The notes under the pieces: generated by a model
Databases searched by the model: none
Seen by the model: only the letters and a program-made list of their open reading frames with translations
What the model was told of the DNA's origin: nothing
NCBI RefSeq assembly: GCF_014647655.1
Contig: NZ_BMPP01000005.1
Location: 217,265 to 281,264 of the forward strand
From: Deinococcus malanensis
Lineage (GTDB): Bacteria > Deinococcota > Deinococci > Deinococcales > Deinococcaceae
Length of the DNA: 64,000 nucleotides
Reading direction: 5' to 3'
In this document: one piece after another, positions 13,262 through 23,015 of the stretch
How the letters are laid out: each line of letters begins with the position of its first letter
How positions within the stretch are numbered: position 1 is the first letter of the stretch
Translations under genes and position numbers: made by a program

Positions 13262-14569
13262 GTGATCGACCGTTATCTGACGCCCGAGATGAAGGCATTG
13301 TGGAGCGAGGCCAACAAGTACCGCGCCTGGCTGAAAGTGGAACTGAGCGCCATGGACGCCCAGGCCAGCCACGGTGAGGTGCCGCGTGAGGCGCATGCGG
13401 CGCTGGTGCACAGGAGCGAAGCCGACCCGCTGGACGACGCCTTTGCCCAGAAAGTGGCCGAGATCGAGGCCGTGACCCGGCACGACATCGTGGCCTTTAC
13501 CCGCGCGCTGACCGACCGCTACGGTGAGGAGGCCCGCTTTATTCACCACGGCCTGACCAGCACCGACGTGGTGGACACAGCACAGAACCTGCTGCTGGAT
13601 CAGGCGCTGGAACTGATCAAGCAGGACGTGCAGGCCCTGCGTGAGGTCTGCCGCACCCAGGCCGTGACGCACAAGCACACGCCCACAGTGGGGCGCACAC
13701 ACGGCATTCACGCCGAGCCCATGACGTTCGGGCTGAAGTTCCTGAACTGGATGGCCGCGCTGGACCGTGACCTGGAACGCCTGGCCTCCGCGCGCCGGCG
13801 TGTGCAGGTGGTGATGCTCTCGGGCTCGGTTGGAACCTACGCCCACGTTTCCCCCCGGGTGGAGGAAGACGTGGCGGCCATGTGGGGCTGGCAGGCCGCG
13901 CCGGTGACCAACCAGACGCTGTCGCGCGACCGGCACGCCGAGGTGCTCTCGGCCCTGGCGATCCTGGGGGCCACCCTGGAGAAGATCGCCGTGGAGATCC
14001 GCCACCTGCAGCGCAGTGAGGTGCGTGAAGCCATGGAGCCCTTTGGCAAGGGGCAGACCGGCAGCAGCTCCATGCCGCACAAGAAAAACCCGATCCTGAC
14101 CGAGAACGTCACCGGTTTTGCCCGGTTGCTGCGCGGTTTTCTGGTGACTGGCCTGGAAAACGTGGCCCTGTGGCACGAGCGGGACATCTCGCATTCCAGT
14201 GCCGAGCGCGTGATTCTGCCGGACGCCACGGCCGCAGCCAGTTATGCCGCCCGGCGCCTGACCGGCGTGCTGCGCGATCTGGTGGTGTTCCCGGACCGCA
14301 TGCTGCGCAACCTCAACGATCTGGGCGGCCTGGTGTTCAGCCAGCGAGTCCTGCACGCCCTGATTGACGAGAAAGGCATGATGCGCGAGGACGCCTACGG
14401 ACTGGTTCAGCGCAATGCCCTGCGCAGCTGGGAAACAGGGGAGGGCCTGCGTGACCTGCTGAAGGCCGACCCGGAGAATCCCCTGAGTGACGCCGAACTG
14501 GATGCGGCCTTCGACCTGGGCTGGTACCTGCGGCACGTGGACGATATCTACGCCCGCTTCGGGCTGTAA
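13262..14569 (+). CDS. purB: Adenylosuccinate lyase
   Basis: Fumarase/aspartase-superfamily lyase that cleaves SAICAR and adenylosuccinate in purine synthesis. It is 435 residues long, with HHGLTSTDVVDTAQ, GRTHGIHAEPMTFGLKF (the TxGxHxxP-type motif) and the signature GQTGSSSMPHKKNPI supplying the catalytic Ser loop. The GTG at 13262 gives a normal-length protein starting VIDRYLTPEMKALWSE, and a TACGCT -10 box ends 7 nt before it, so the mRNA should be leaderless. An upstream in-frame ATG at 13178 would add 28 unrelated residues. Monocistronic, or with the Rieske gene 23 nt downstream, which has its own -10 box. Confidence 0.96.
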   Translation: MIDRYLTPEMKALWSEANKYRAWLKVELSAMDAQASHGEVPREAHAALVHRSEADPLDDAFAQKVAEIEAVTRHDIVAFTRALTDRYGEEARFIHHGLTSTDVVDTAQNLLLDQALELIKQDVQALREVCRTQAVTHKHTPTVGRTHGIHAEPMTFGLKFLNWMAALDRDLERLASARRRVQVVMLSGSVGTYAHVSPRVEEDVAAMWGWQAAPVTNQTLSRDRHAEVLSALAILGATLEKIAVEIRHLQRSEVREAMEPFGKGQTGSSSMPHKKNPILTENVTGFARLLRGFLVTGLENVALWHERDISHSSAERVILPDATAAASYAARRLTGVLRDLVVFPDRMLRNLNDLGGLVFSQRVLHALIDEKGMMREDAYGLVQRNALRSWETGEGLRDLLKADPENPLSDAELDAAFDLGWYLRHVDDIYARFGL

Positions 14570-14592
14570 GCGGGAATAGGTAGAGTGCCGCC

Positions 14593-14928
14593 ATGAGCGA
14601 AGCCATCACTGCTGAACAGGCCGGCTGGGTAGAAGTCGGCCTGGAAGCCGAATTGCCTGAAGGCCACCAGCGTGCCGTGGACGTGCAGGGCGTGAGCGTG
14701 CTGGTGGTGCGCTACGAGGGACAGTTCTATGCTCTGCGCAACAACTGCACCCACAAGGACTACCCGCTGCTGGGCGGAGAGGTCAGCCAGGGACGAATCA
14801 CCTGCGAGAAGCACGGGGCAAAGTTCGAGCTCACCACCGGCAAACCCCGCACGCTGCCGGCCGTGAAACCCGTGCGGCTCTACCAGACCCGCACCGAAGA
14901 AGGCGTGGTCTACGTCGGGCCTCTGTAG
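14593..14928 (+). CDS. Rieske [2Fe-2S] ferredoxin-like protein
   Basis: Small Rieske-fold electron carrier of 111 residues. The cluster ligands are in [13 protein letters not shown] (Cys-x-His) and [12 protein letters not shown] (Cys-x-x-His), spaced as in NirD and dioxygenase ferredoxins, binding one [2Fe-2S] centre with two Cys and two His. There is no signal or membrane anchor, so it is soluble and cytoplasmic. A TAGAGT -10 box ends 6 nt before the ATG, so the transcript is probably leaderless. No reductase or oxygenase partner is adjacent, and its donor and acceptor cannot be assigned. Confidence 0.9.
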   Translation: MSEAITAEQAGWVEVGLEAELPEGHQRAVDVQGVSVLVVRYEGQFYALRNNCTHKDYPLLGGEVSQGRITCEKHGAKFELTTGKPRTLPAVKPVRLYQTRTEEGVVYVGPL

Positions 14929-14968
14929 CTGTCTCGATCATCACCGCTGAAACAGACAGGCCAGGAAA

Positions 14969-15000
14969 GGGCCGCACAGAACGAATGATCTGTGCGGCCC
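14969..15000. terminator. Bidirectional hairpin between convergent genes
   Basis: A perfect 11-bp inverted repeat (GGGCCGCACAG/CTGTGCGGCCC, 10-nt loop) lies between two convergent genes and can serve both. T-runs are short on either side. Confidence 0.65.
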
Positions 15001-15016
15001 GCCGGATTTCCTGATG

Positions 15017-15517
15017 TTACCGGCCTGTCTGGTCCCGGCCCTGAACCTCGTTCTGCAACTCGGCTCGCTCACCTTCGGGCAGGTCGGCGGGCCGCTCACT
15101 GACGTGGGGCACGGTCATCTCACTGGGAGGGGTGTAGCCGGGATTGGGATCAGCGGCGCGGGTGCGGTCCTCGATGGCTGGCCCCAGTCTGGAGTTGGAG
15201 TCGATGCCGCCGACCGGTGTAACAAGGTCCAGCGCGCCGGTGTCAACGCCACCCACCGTCTGCGCCCCAGCCATCTCGGCCGCCTGCAGGGTGTGGTCCA
15301 TGGCCACCGGATCACGCGTGGCCAGATGGTCGAACTGCCCCGTGACCTCCTTGGGATCGGGCACATCCACCGGCTCGTAGCTGAGCTTGTTGGCCGTGCT
15401 GACCTTGCTGGAATCGGGGGTGGTGGTGTAGATGCTGGCGTGATCGTCTTTGGGGTCTGGCGTCTCGAAGCCGGTCTGCGCCCCGGTTTCACCAATCAGC
15501 TTGTGTTCTTCACTCAT
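15017..15517 (-). CDS. Acidic, probably disordered protein, 166 aa
   Basis: No family was recognised. The protein is hydrophilic, rich in Asp, Glu, Pro, Thr and Gly, lacks hydrophobic segments, and looks largely unstructured (EPVDVPDPKEVTGQFDHLA, TPPSEMTVPHVSERPADLPE). One amphipathic stretch (DPVAMDHTLQAAEMAGAQTV) may fold. The ATG has GAGGT close upstream. Proteins of this composition are common among desiccation-related hydrophilins, but there is no motif here that proves it. Confidence 0.6.
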   Translation of the reverse strand: MSEEHKLIGETGAQTGFETPDPKDDHASIYTTTPDSSKVSTANKLSYEPVDVPDPKEVTGQFDHLATRDPVAMDHTLQAAEMAGAQTVGGVDTGALDLVTPVGGIDSNSRLGPAIEDRTRAADPNPGYTPPSEMTVPHVSERPADLPEGERAELQNEVQGRDQTGR

Positions 15518-15540
15518 ACCTCAGTCTGACAAGCCCGGGC

Positions 15541-16236
15541 TCAGGGTGCATTCCTCGTTTCTTGACGCGGGCTTGCCTCTCCCTTGAGCAGGATGACAAT
15601 TTCCTCATACCCGCCTTCGGCCGCCAGAGCGGCGGCGTCCTGGCCATCGGCTGTCTGAGCAGACGGGTCCGCGCCCACAGAGAGCAGAAACTCCACCAGC
15701 GCCGTACTGCCGTTCTGTGCCGCACTCATCAGTGGGGTAAAGCCCCCGTGCTGTGCCGCGTTCACTTCAGCGCCGGCCATCACCAGTGCTTGGGCCAGCC
15801 GGGCGTGGTTTCCCGCCGCGGCAGAGTGCAGGGGACGCACCTGCATAGCGTTTTGGCTGACGGCGTTCACGTTGGCCCCATGCGTCAGCAGGAGCTCGGC
15901 CACCTCGTCATGGCCGAAAAACGCCGACAGCCCCAGCGGCGAAAAGCCGTCAGGGCTGAAGGCGTATACCAGATCGGGCTGCTCGTCCAGCAGGGCGCGG
16001 ACCCGGCCCGTCTCGCCGGCCGCCGCCGCTTCGAACACGCTCAGGGGTGCCCCAGCACCAATCAGTGCCCGCAGAATCTCGGGACGGTGGTAGTACGCGG
16101 CAAACAGCACCGGACTCAGCCCGGACGGACTGACCGAGCGCAGCAGTTCAGGCTCGGCAGTGATCAGCAGTTGTACACCCGGCAGGTTGTTGGCGTGAAT
16201 GGCACTGAACAGGTCATTGACGGCGTCGGTGGTCAC
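15541..16236 (-). CDS. Ankyrin-repeat protein
   Basis: The 231-residue protein is built almost wholly of ankyrin repeats (about six), recognisable by [21 protein letters not shown], then [25 protein letters not shown], split here as [59 protein letters not shown] (seen from [12 protein letters not shown]) and [18 protein letters not shown]. It has no signal peptide or enzymatic domain, so it is probably a protein-binding adaptor. It starts at GTG with a TAGCCT -10-like box 5 nt upstream. It lies 44 nt after the thiolase gene on the same strand. Confidence 0.88.
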   Translation of the reverse strand: MTTDAVNDLFSAIHANNLPGVQLLITAEPELLRSVSPSGLSPVLFAAYYHRPEILRALIGAGAPLSVFEAAAAGETGRVRALLDEQPDLVYAFSPDGFSPLGLSAFFGHDEVAELLLTHGANVNAVSQNAMQVRPLHSAAAGNHARLAQALVMAGAEVNAAQHGGFTPLMSAAQNGSTALVEFLLSVGADPSAQTADGQDAAALAAEGGYEEIVILLKGEASPRQETRNAP

Positions 16237-16280
16237 GCCTCAGGCTACCGTGACACCGGGGGCCATGCTCGGCGGCAGGT

Positions 16281-17453
16281 TTACCCCCGGGCCCGGATCA
16301 CCATGGCAATGCCCATGCCGCCGCCGATGCACAGGCTGGCCACGCCGGTTTCCTTGCCGGTGCGGCGCAACTGGTGAATCAGTGTGACCAGGACACGCGC
16401 ACCGGAAGCGCCGATCGGGTGGCCCAGGGCAATGGCCCCGCCGGTAATGTTGACTTTCGCCGCGTCCACTTCCAGGTCACGGACCACCGCGAGTGACTGC
16501 GCTGAAAACGCCTCGTTCAATTCGAACAGGTCCACGTCGGAGACCTTCATGCCGGCGCGCCCCAGGGCCACCGGTACGGCCTTGGCCGGTCCGATACCCA
16601 TGATCTTGGGGTCCAGTCCGATGGCCGCATAACTGGTGATTTCCGCCAGGACCGTCAGTCCGTTGGCCTGAGCGTAGTCCTCGGTAGTCACGACCAGCAT
16701 GGCCGCCCCGTCGTTGATCCCACTGGCATTGCCGGCGGTGACGGTGCCATCCTTCTTGAAAGCGGGCTTCAGCTTGGCCAGGGCCTCGGCGGTGGTGGCG
16801 CGCGGGTACTCATCGCGGTCAAAAACGGTTGGTCCCTTGCGGCCCGGCACTTCCACGCTGATCAGTTCGTCTGCAAAGTGGCCGCCTTCCTGCGCGGCAG
16901 CTGCGCGGTTCTGGCTTTCCAGAGCAAAGGCGTCCTGCTCCTCGCGGCTCAGGTTCCAGGCTTCGGCGACGTTTTCGGCCGTCACACCCATGTGGTAGTC
17001 GTGGAACACGTCTGTCAGGCCATCGGACAGGATGCTGTCCAGCGCCTGGGCGTGCCCCAGCCGGTAGCCTTCACGGGCACGCGGCAGCAGGAAGGGCGCG
17101 CGGCTCATGTTCTCGGTGCCGCCGGCCAGGTACAGCTGCCCGTCGCCGGACTTGAGGCCCTGCACGGCGCTTACGACGGCCTGCAGACCACTGCCGCACA
17201 CCCGGTTGACCGTCAGTCCGGGGACGTCATGGGGCAGCCCGGAACCCAGTGCGATCTGCCGGGCCACATTCATGCCCTGCCCTGCCTGCAATACGTTCCC
17301 CACAATCACATCGGCCACGTGGGCACTTTCCAGACCGCCCAATACGGCACGCGTGGCCGTAATCCCCAGATCGACGGCGCTGACGTCCTTCAGGGCGCCC
17401 ATAAAGCTTCCAATCGGCGTGCGCTTGGCCGCCACGATGACCATTTTGTTCAC
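16281..17453 (-). CDS. Acetyl-CoA C-acetyltransferase (thiolase)
   Basis: Thiolase of 390 residues, condensing or cleaving acetoacetyl-CoA. The nucleophilic cysteine is Cys86 in [20 protein letters not shown] (~347) and the C-terminal [14 protein letters not shown] supply the catalytic His and second Cys. N-terminal [15 protein letters not shown] is typical of biosynthetic AtoB/PhaA-type enzymes. The GTG at 17453 is 6 nt after TAGACT (17460-17465), a leaderless start. No beta-oxidation or PHB genes lie nearby, so the degradative or synthetic role is not decided by context. Confidence 0.93.
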   Translation of the reverse strand: MNKMVIVAAKRTPIGSFMGALKDVSAVDLGITATRAVLGGLESAHVADVIVGNVLQAGQGMNVARQIALGSGLPHDVPGLTVNRVCGSGLQAVVSAVQGLKSGDGQLYLAGGTENMSRAPFLLPRAREGYRLGHAQALDSILSDGLTDVFHDYHMGVTAENVAEAWNLSREEQDAFALESQNRAAAAQEGGHFADELISVEVPGRKGPTVFDRDEYPRATTAEALAKLKPAFKKDGTVTAGNASGINDGAAMLVVTTEDYAQANGLTVLAEITSYAAIGLDPKIMGIGPAKAVPVALGRAGMKVSDVDLFELNEAFSAQSLAVVRDLEVDAAKVNITGGAIALGHPIGASGARVLVTLIHQLRRTGKETGVASLCIGGGMGIAMVIRARG

Positions 17454-17640
17454 AGGCCGAGTCTAGCGGCCGGTCGTTACGGACAGTGAGCAGGCCCGGG
17501 ACCCCATGGGGGCACAAGCTGCGAAACGTCCACCATGCGCGGACCAGCATCAGGTGGAAAAGGCCTGTGTGAACTGGACTGTGTGGGCCATTTGGTCCTC
17601 AGGTCTTCGCGGGTAAAGGTTGCTGTCAGGCAGCCCAAAG

Positions 17641-17666
17641 AAAAAGACGGGACCAGGCCCCGTCTT
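17641..17666 (-). terminator. Terminator of small hydrophilic protein gene
   Basis: The minus strand reads AAGACGGG, a 7-nt loop, CCCGTCTT, then TTTCTTT, 23 nt beyond the stop at 17689: a standard intrinsic terminator. Confidence 0.8.
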
Positions 17667-17688
17667 GAAGGAATATGGACGCCTGGGC

Positions 17689-17910
17689 TTATCCCTGTTT
17701 GCTGGCAGGGACCGACCGTGCCTGCTCCACGTCCTGCTGCTCTTTATGCCCATCATGTTCGGTGTTGCGGGCCGCGTTCGCCTCGCGGTCGTTGACGCCT
17801 TTCAGGGACGGCTTGCGGTCGTGGTTGATCTCATGCACTTCCTGGCTGTTGCGGTCGTAGTCCTGCGGCTGGCTGGTGTGGCCCTTGTTCTTGTCATCCT
17901 TGTCTGGCAT
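17689..17910 (-). CDS. Small hydrophilic protein, 73 aa
   Basis: This 73-residue protein is extremely hydrophilic, dominated by Asp, Glu, Lys, Asn, Gln and His (DKDDKNKGHTSQPQDYDRNS, GVNDREANAARNTEHDGHKE), with no hydrophobic core. It is expected to be disordered. Its own strong terminator at 17641-17666 supports a real, independently transcribed gene. The composition resembles hydrophilins, but no family signature was recognised and function is unknown. Confidence 0.6.
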   Translation of the reverse strand: MPDKDDKNKGHTSQPQDYDRNSQEVHEINHDRKPSLKGVNDREANAARNTEHDGHKEQQDVEQARSVPASKQG

Positions 17911-18044
17911 ACGGATAGCCTGACAGAGGGTGTCTTGGCGAACTTTCGGATCGCCTCAAATTGCGTTTACAAATGCCGGGCGGTTCGTCCGGACAGGCAG
18001 GCTCATGCGTTCTGCGCCGGATGGACGGGCACTGGGCAGGCACC

Positions 18045-18530
18045 TCAGATTGGAGGCGACTGCAGCACAGCCACCATCGGCCTATGTCCATCGGGGCCGC
18101 TCCAGGTCGCCTGCCCCCTGGTCAGGTGGCGCCAGTCGAGCGCCTGATACAGCGCCAGGGCCGCGCGATTGTGTTCTGCGACCTGAAGCGCAGCCGGGCG
18201 GCCCAGTGTTCGTGCGTGTGCCGTGGCCGCTTCCATCAGGGCGCGTCCCAGGCCAAGCCCGCGACCAGCCGGCGCGACGAACAGCCGCTTGACCTCCAGG
18301 GTTTCCGGCGGAAGCTGCGCGGCCCAGGAACCGTGACTCAGGGAACACAGCAGCACCTGTCCCATCACCTGTTCGTGTTGTACGGCGACCCGGCCTGCCA
18401 CCGTTCCCGACGGTTGGAGAAAGGCCATGGGATCCGCCGGCCACATCGAGGGATACCCTTCGGCCTCGTGAACTTCTCGCATGGCGAGTTGCAAGTCTCT
18501 CAGGTCACCTGCCTGCCGCTGGCGGATCAT
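18045..18530 (-). CDS. GNAT-family N-acetyltransferase
   Basis: GCN5-related acetyltransferase of 161 residues. The acetyl-CoA pyrophosphate-binding motif A is VKRLFVAPAGRGLGLGRALM (R/Q-x-x-G-x-G/A), followed by the motif B region LQVAEHNRAALALYQALDW with the typical N-x-x-A-x-x-x-Y. The substrate is unknown. It ends about 130 nt from the small hydrophilic gene and starts 16 nt after dcd on the same strand, so it may be co-transcribed with dcd. Confidence 0.88.
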   Translation of the reverse strand: MIRQRQAGDLRDLQLAMREVHEAEGYPSMWPADPMAFLQPSGTVAGRVAVQHEQVMGQVLLCSLSHGSWAAQLPPETLEVKRLFVAPAGRGLGLGRALMEAATAHARTLGRPAALQVAEHNRAALALYQALDWRHLTRGQATWSGPDGHRPMVAVLQSPPI

Positions 18531-18546
18531 TGGAAATCTGAGGCCT

Positions 18547-19107
<561 letters not shown>

Positions 19108-19261
19108 GCCGCATGCTAGCGCGCCAGAGCATCGGTCAAGAAGATGGCATCGAGCTGACCGGGCGTAACGAGTGGATTTTGCCGGGCAGGACGCAGAATG
19201 GAGCCGCTGCGAGTCTGTCTTCTCGGTAGCGGAATCCAGGGAACTGCTCTAGGCTGCGGGC

Positions 19262-20002
19262 GTGCGGGTGGCAGTTATTTCCGATGTACACGGCAACGCT
19301 TTTGCTCTGGAAGCCACGCTGCGCGCGGTGCATCTGGCGGCGCCGGACGTGATCGTCAATCTGGGCGATCAGGTGGAGGGAAGTGCCGACCCCTGGCGCG
19401 CCGCGTGCCTGCAGGCCAGGCTGGGTGCAGTGGAGGTGCGCGGCAACAACGAGGAAAAGCTCTGGCCCGGCGGCCGGCGCAATCCGCTGAGCCTGCAGTA
19501 CGGGGCCTGGCTTGAAACCCAGCTGGATGACGCTACCGTGGCGCGGCTGGCGGCCCTTCCCCTGACGGCCCGACTGGACGGCGGGCGGCTCCTGGCCTGC
19601 CACGGCACGCCGGACAGCAGCTGGGAAAGCCTGCTGTGGGTCTGGGACCGTGGCGCGGACGGGCGGGGATTTTACCGTTCGCGTGACCCACTCGAGCTGC
19701 GGGGTGTCGTTGAGTCATGGCAGGCCGAGGTTGTCGTCTGCGGCCACACCCACCGGCCCGGCGCGACCCGGGTGGGTGACACACTGGTGGTCAACGCCGG
19801 GGCCGTCAGCGATCAGGTGGACGGTGATCCCCGCGCCCGCTGGACCTTGCTCGAAAGGCGGGGCAGCCACTGGGCCGTGGAATTCCTGGCCGTGCCTTAC
19901 GACGTGGAGGCCGCCGTTTCCTGGGCGCGCACCCACACCCCGTTCGGAGACTTCCAGGCCCAGCTGCTGGGCAGTGGTGTCATGGACGGCCGCGGCGACT
20001 GA
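19262..20002 (+). CDS. Calcineurin-like metallophosphoesterase
   Basis: Two-metal phosphoesterase of 246 residues. All family motifs are present: AVISDVHGN, NLGDQVEG, VRGNNEEKLW, LLACHGTPD and VVVCGHTHRP. It resembles the YfcE/MJ0936 group active on model phosphodiesters; the natural substrate is unknown. The GTG at 19262 is 6 nt after TAGGCT (19250-19255), giving another leaderless mRNA. The 154 bases between dcd and this gene hold only the two divergent promoters. Confidence 0.9.
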   Translation: MRVAVISDVHGNAFALEATLRAVHLAAPDVIVNLGDQVEGSADPWRAACLQARLGAVEVRGNNEEKLWPGGRRNPLSLQYGAWLETQLDDATVARLAALPLTARLDGGRLLACHGTPDSSWESLLWVWDRGADGRGFYRSRDPLELRGVVESWQAEVVVCGHTHRPGATRVGDTLVVNAGAVSDQVDGDPRARWTLLERRGSHWAVEFLAVPYDVEAAVSWARTHTPFGDFQAQLLGSGVMDGRGD

Positions 20003-20292
20003 GGCCAGCAACGGGTGGGCGTCTGCGCCGCCTGTCTGGTTGCCTGAGCGGCCGCGGAGTACAGTAAAAAGGACCTCAGAGGCCCTGATCCTGGTGAAGC
20101 GTGCATAGGGCGCCTGCTCCCAGGGGGTGATCGTCTCCCGTGCCCGCGTATTTCTCGTCGGTTCGTCCTGTTCCTGTGGTGCCTGCTGGCCTGTGTCGTC
20201 GTGACAGACCACAGGGCTGCGCCACAGAGATTTGCCCTGGCAGGTCGCCTGGTCCGCTCCCGCGACCTGCGCCATGCCCGGAGGAGAACAGT
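20003..20292. other. Intergenic region without a recognisable gene
   Basis: These 290 bases between the phosphoesterase and the truncated methyltransferase contain no convincing frame, tRNA or riboswitch. The only clear signal is the GGAGGAGA ribosome site at the 3' end, serving the gene at 20293. Confidence 0.4.
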
Positions 20293-20715
20293 ATGACTGC
20301 ACCCGCCATGACGCCTGAAATGCAGACGCTCAAGGCCCGTCTCAAGGCCACCTGGGAGAGCGGAGACTACGGCCGCTTCGCCAAGGCGCTGGAACCGGGC
20401 GCCCTGGATTTTCTGGACCGGCTGAATCTTCAACCCGGCGAGCGCGAGCGGCTGCACTCCGGCATCGGTTCCCTGCACATGGAACGCCGGATGTACCCAT
20501 TCGTGTATCCGTTCCCGCCGGCTGAGGTGGTGAACTCCTTCCGCACCTACTACGGCCCAACCCACCGCAGTTTCATGGCCCTTGACGAGGCCGGGCAGGG
20601 CAGGCTCCAGGCCGATCTGGAACAGCTGTGGGCCGAGTACAACCAGGCACGCGACGGCACCACGTTTGTGGAGTCTGGACTGCTGGAAGTGCGGGCTATC
20701 CGCGAAGGAGCCTGA
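20293..20715 (+). pseudogene. SAM methyltransferase lacking its SAM-binding core
   Basis: The first ~50 residues (TPEMQTLKARLKATWESGDY, then RFAKALEPGALDFLDRLNL) match the start of class I methyltransferases of ~270 residues, where GxRVLDVACGTG should follow PGER. Instead the frame jumps to MERRMYPFVYPFPPAEVV and FRTYYGPTHRSF, the family's C-terminal portion. About 130 residues containing all SAM-binding motifs I-III are missing, and the frame is preserved. The junction at 20438-20450 is a tandem GCGAGC repeat, as expected for deletion between short direct repeats. It retains a good GGAGGAG site. It cannot be a methyltransferase; any residual role is unknown. Confidence 0.7.
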
Positions 20716-20895
20716 AGGTGCTCCGTGGGCCGACCAGCCTTCAGGGAAACAGCTTGAGACCTTAAGTGCAGACAGGAGCTGGGTGCTTGCGCCGCTAGGC
20801 GAGGAGGAGTTGGGACGTCCTGGGAAGCTGTGAGTGATTCGTTAGTGAACTGCTTCTACACTGCCGGCACGTCACTCCCTGAAGGAAGGTCCAAG

Positions 20896-21705
20896 GTGAA
20901 GCGAACCCTGTTACTTCTCTGTGCGCTGCTCGGCTCGGCAGCTTCTTCGCAGCAAGGCCCGGCCAGCACCTCTGTTCTGCTGCGTATTCCGCTGACGAAC
21001 GGCGCGGTGCGGGTTACCGACGCCACTGCGACCCGCAAATTCGGGCAACTGCTGAACGCGCTGGCCAAAGACCAGAACAGTGGCTGCCAGACTAGCGAAT
21101 ACCTGGTCTGGGACAACGCTGATCTCGCCGAGCAGATCAGTGATAACCTCGCCTCCCAGTTCAAGGCCCGGAGCATGACCTTCAGTCAGCTGGCCGAGGA
21201 CGAAGACGACGAAAGCTATTCCCTGTCGTTCCTGCTGACCGAAAAGAGCAACCGGTACGTGGGAGTGCTGTATGGAGACGCGGAGAGTGTGGTGCTCGGC
21301 TGGTGCCAGTTGAAGGCAGCGAGGTCACAACCAGCCGTAAAGCCTGCACCCGCACCGCCTCCCATGAAAGCCGCGCCGGCGCCGACCAAAGTTGCCCCGA
21401 AGCCGGCGGCGAAGGTCCCTGCCCCGGGCAAGTACGGGTGCGCTCAGAGTGTCCCGCGCTTTCTCAATGGCAGCTATACCTACGAGATCGAGACCCGGGG
21501 ATACTTCAATCTGCTTTCGGGCGGCGCGTACAAGGACGTCTACGGGGCTGCCGGACGCTGGCGCTTCGACGCTGCCACGGGGCTGACGCATTTCAGTGGG
21601 AGCGGCTTTGACCGGGCCACGGCTGAGCTTCTGGAAGGTGGCCGCCTGTGGATCGTGATCCCGACCGCGAGCGGAGAGATGCGCTGGACCTGCAGCCGGG
21701 TCTGA
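20896..21705 (+). CDS. Secreted protein with Pro/Ala linker, unknown function
   Basis: Exported 269-residue protein. The N-terminus (KRTLLLLCALLGSAASS) is a signal peptide, cut before or near QQG. The N-terminal domain (~25-155) is mixed alpha/beta with two Cys; a Pro/Ala/Lys linker (PAPAPPPMKAAPAPTKVAPK) connects to a ~75-residue beta-rich C-terminal domain (SVPRFLNGSYTYEIETRGYF) with Cys at both ends (YGCAQS, WTCSRV), suggesting a disulfide. The GTG at 20896 has GGAAGGT upstream and directly precedes the positively charged signal-peptide start; an earlier in-frame start would bury the signal. No family recognised. Confidence 0.72.
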   Translation: MKRTLLLLCALLGSAASSQQGPASTSVLLRIPLTNGAVRVTDATATRKFGQLLNALAKDQNSGCQTSEYLVWDNADLAEQISDNLASQFKARSMTFSQLAEDEDDESYSLSFLLTEKSNRYVGVLYGDAESVVLGWCQLKAARSQPAVKPAPAPPPMKAAPAPTKVAPKPAAKVPAPGKYGCAQSVPRFLNGSYTYEIETRGYFNLLSGGAYKDVYGAAGRWRFDAATGLTHFSGSGFDRATAELLEGGRLWIVIPTASGEMRWTCSRV

Positions 21706-21922
21706 ACCGCGCCGAGTCAATGGCCTTCCTCAGGGCTCAGCGTCTGGCGGCCCTGCTCGCCTTTCAGACCCATGGTCTGTCCGTCGTGGGCGGGATGCCT
21801 ACCGGGCACCAGGCCACCCGTAGTGCCCCAAAGCACCATCAGCTGGCTACCAAGCACCATAAGCTGGTCGGTGCCAACTCGGCCTGGGTGTTACGTTCGA
21901 GCACATAACAAGGAAACAGAAA

Positions 21923-21944
21923 ACCCGGACCAGAAGGTCCGGGT
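21923..21944 (-). terminator. Terminator of the BI-1 family gene
   Basis: ACCCGGACC/GGTCCGGGT stem with a 4-nt loop; on the minus strand it is followed by TTTCTGTTT. It lies 46 nt beyond the stop at 21990. Confidence 0.75.
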
Positions 21945-21989
21945 CGTTGCTGAAGCCGCAGGGGGAGAAAGGGGAAGCGCTGAGGGCGC

Positions 21990-22676
21990 TCAGTCGCGGC
22001 TGCCACCAAACAGACGCAGGATAAACAGGAACATGTTGATGAAATCCAGGTACAGGGCCAGGGCACCGTTGATGGCCGAACGCTCGGCCTGCTCGCCGGA
22101 AATGCCGCTGAGGGCCAGGTTACGCAGCATCTGGGTGTGGTATGCGGTCAGGCCAGCGAACACCAGTACGCCCACGATGCTGATGCCCAGCGTCAGGGCG
22201 CTGCTGGCCACGAACAGGTTGACGATCATGGCCACGATCAGCCCCAGCACGGCGAACAGGAAGAAGCGGCCCATGGCACTAAGGTCCTTCTTGATGACGA
22301 AGCCGGCGACGCTCATCAGGCCGAAGGTACCGGCAGTGGTAGCAAAGGCCGTAATGACGGCGGTGGGCGAGTAGGCGAACAGCAGGGCGCTGAAAGTCAG
22401 GCCGGTCAGGGCGGCGTAGCCGATAAACAGCATGCCGGCCACAGCACTCGACAGGCGCTGGGCGAAAATGCTCAGCACGAACACCAGCGCAAGCTGCGCC
22501 AGGATCAGGGGCAGGCGGAGGGCCATGACCTGCATGGCAAGGGCTTCATTCTGGGCAGTCAGGTAGGCGACACCGGCGGTCAGGGCCAGACCGGCGGCCA
22601 TCCAGGAGTAGGTTCGGGCCATGAACGTGCGGACCAGGTCCGCCGTTCCACTTCTGACAGAAGGATAAGTCTGCAT
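21990..22676 (-). CDS. Bax inhibitor-1/YccA family membrane protein
   Basis: UPF0005/TMBIM-family integral membrane protein of 228 residues with seven hydrophobic segments, starting near [18 protein letters not shown] and ending at [19 protein letters not shown]. The acidic residue in [11 protein letters not shown] corresponds to the conserved Asp of the pH-dependent Ca2+ channel BsYetJ group. Bacterial members are linked to membrane and stress homeostasis (YccA modulates FtsH). A TATTCT box ends 7 nt before the ATG; GAGGTG is present but too close to act as a normal ribosome site, so leaderless initiation is likely. Confidence 0.9.
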   Translation of the reverse strand: MQTYPSVRSGTADLVRTFMARTYSWMAAGLALTAGVAYLTAQNEALAMQVMALRLPLILAQLALVFVLSIFAQRLSSAVAGMLFIGYAALTGLTFSALLFAYSPTAVITAFATTAGTFGLMSVAGFVIKKDLSAMGRFFLFAVLGLIVAMIVNLFVASSALTLGISIVGVLVFAGLTAYHTQMLRNLALSGISGEQAERSAINGALALYLDFINMFLFILRLFGGSRD

Positions 22677-23015
22677 ACACCTCAGAATACGTCGCCCGGC
22701 GTGTCCGGGTTCCCGATAACGTCACAGACCCGGCGGAGTCAGGGCTCAGATGAAGAACGCGCGAACCTGACGTCTGTCGCCTTGAGTTCGTCGGGCGCAC
22801 TTCTGCCACATATACGTGTGCTGCTGGTCTCCTGCGGCTGGAGTTCCGAAAAAACAGGAAGGTGCGGATGCCTTCGGGGTGCAGTGTCCGCGGCATTTTC
22901 GGTGTCTGCGTCACCCTGCCTGGCTACGCGGGTGGAGTGGCCTGGGGCTGCAGCATGAAGTGCTGACCAGCACCATTCTTACGTGGGGCCCCAGGCCAGC
23001 GGATAGGTTTGCGGA
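22677..23015. other. Divergent promoter region
   Basis: About 340 bases separate the BI-1 gene and the HAD phosphatase gene. The -10 boxes of both lie at the two ends; a CCGGGT...ACCCGG inverted pair sits close to the BI-1 end. No gene is visible in between. Confidence 0.4.

Noticed and set aside
21831..21872. Two 21-bp near-repeats beginning AAGCACCAT
   Set aside because: Only two imperfect copies, no spacer pattern; not a CRISPR or a clear regulatory array.
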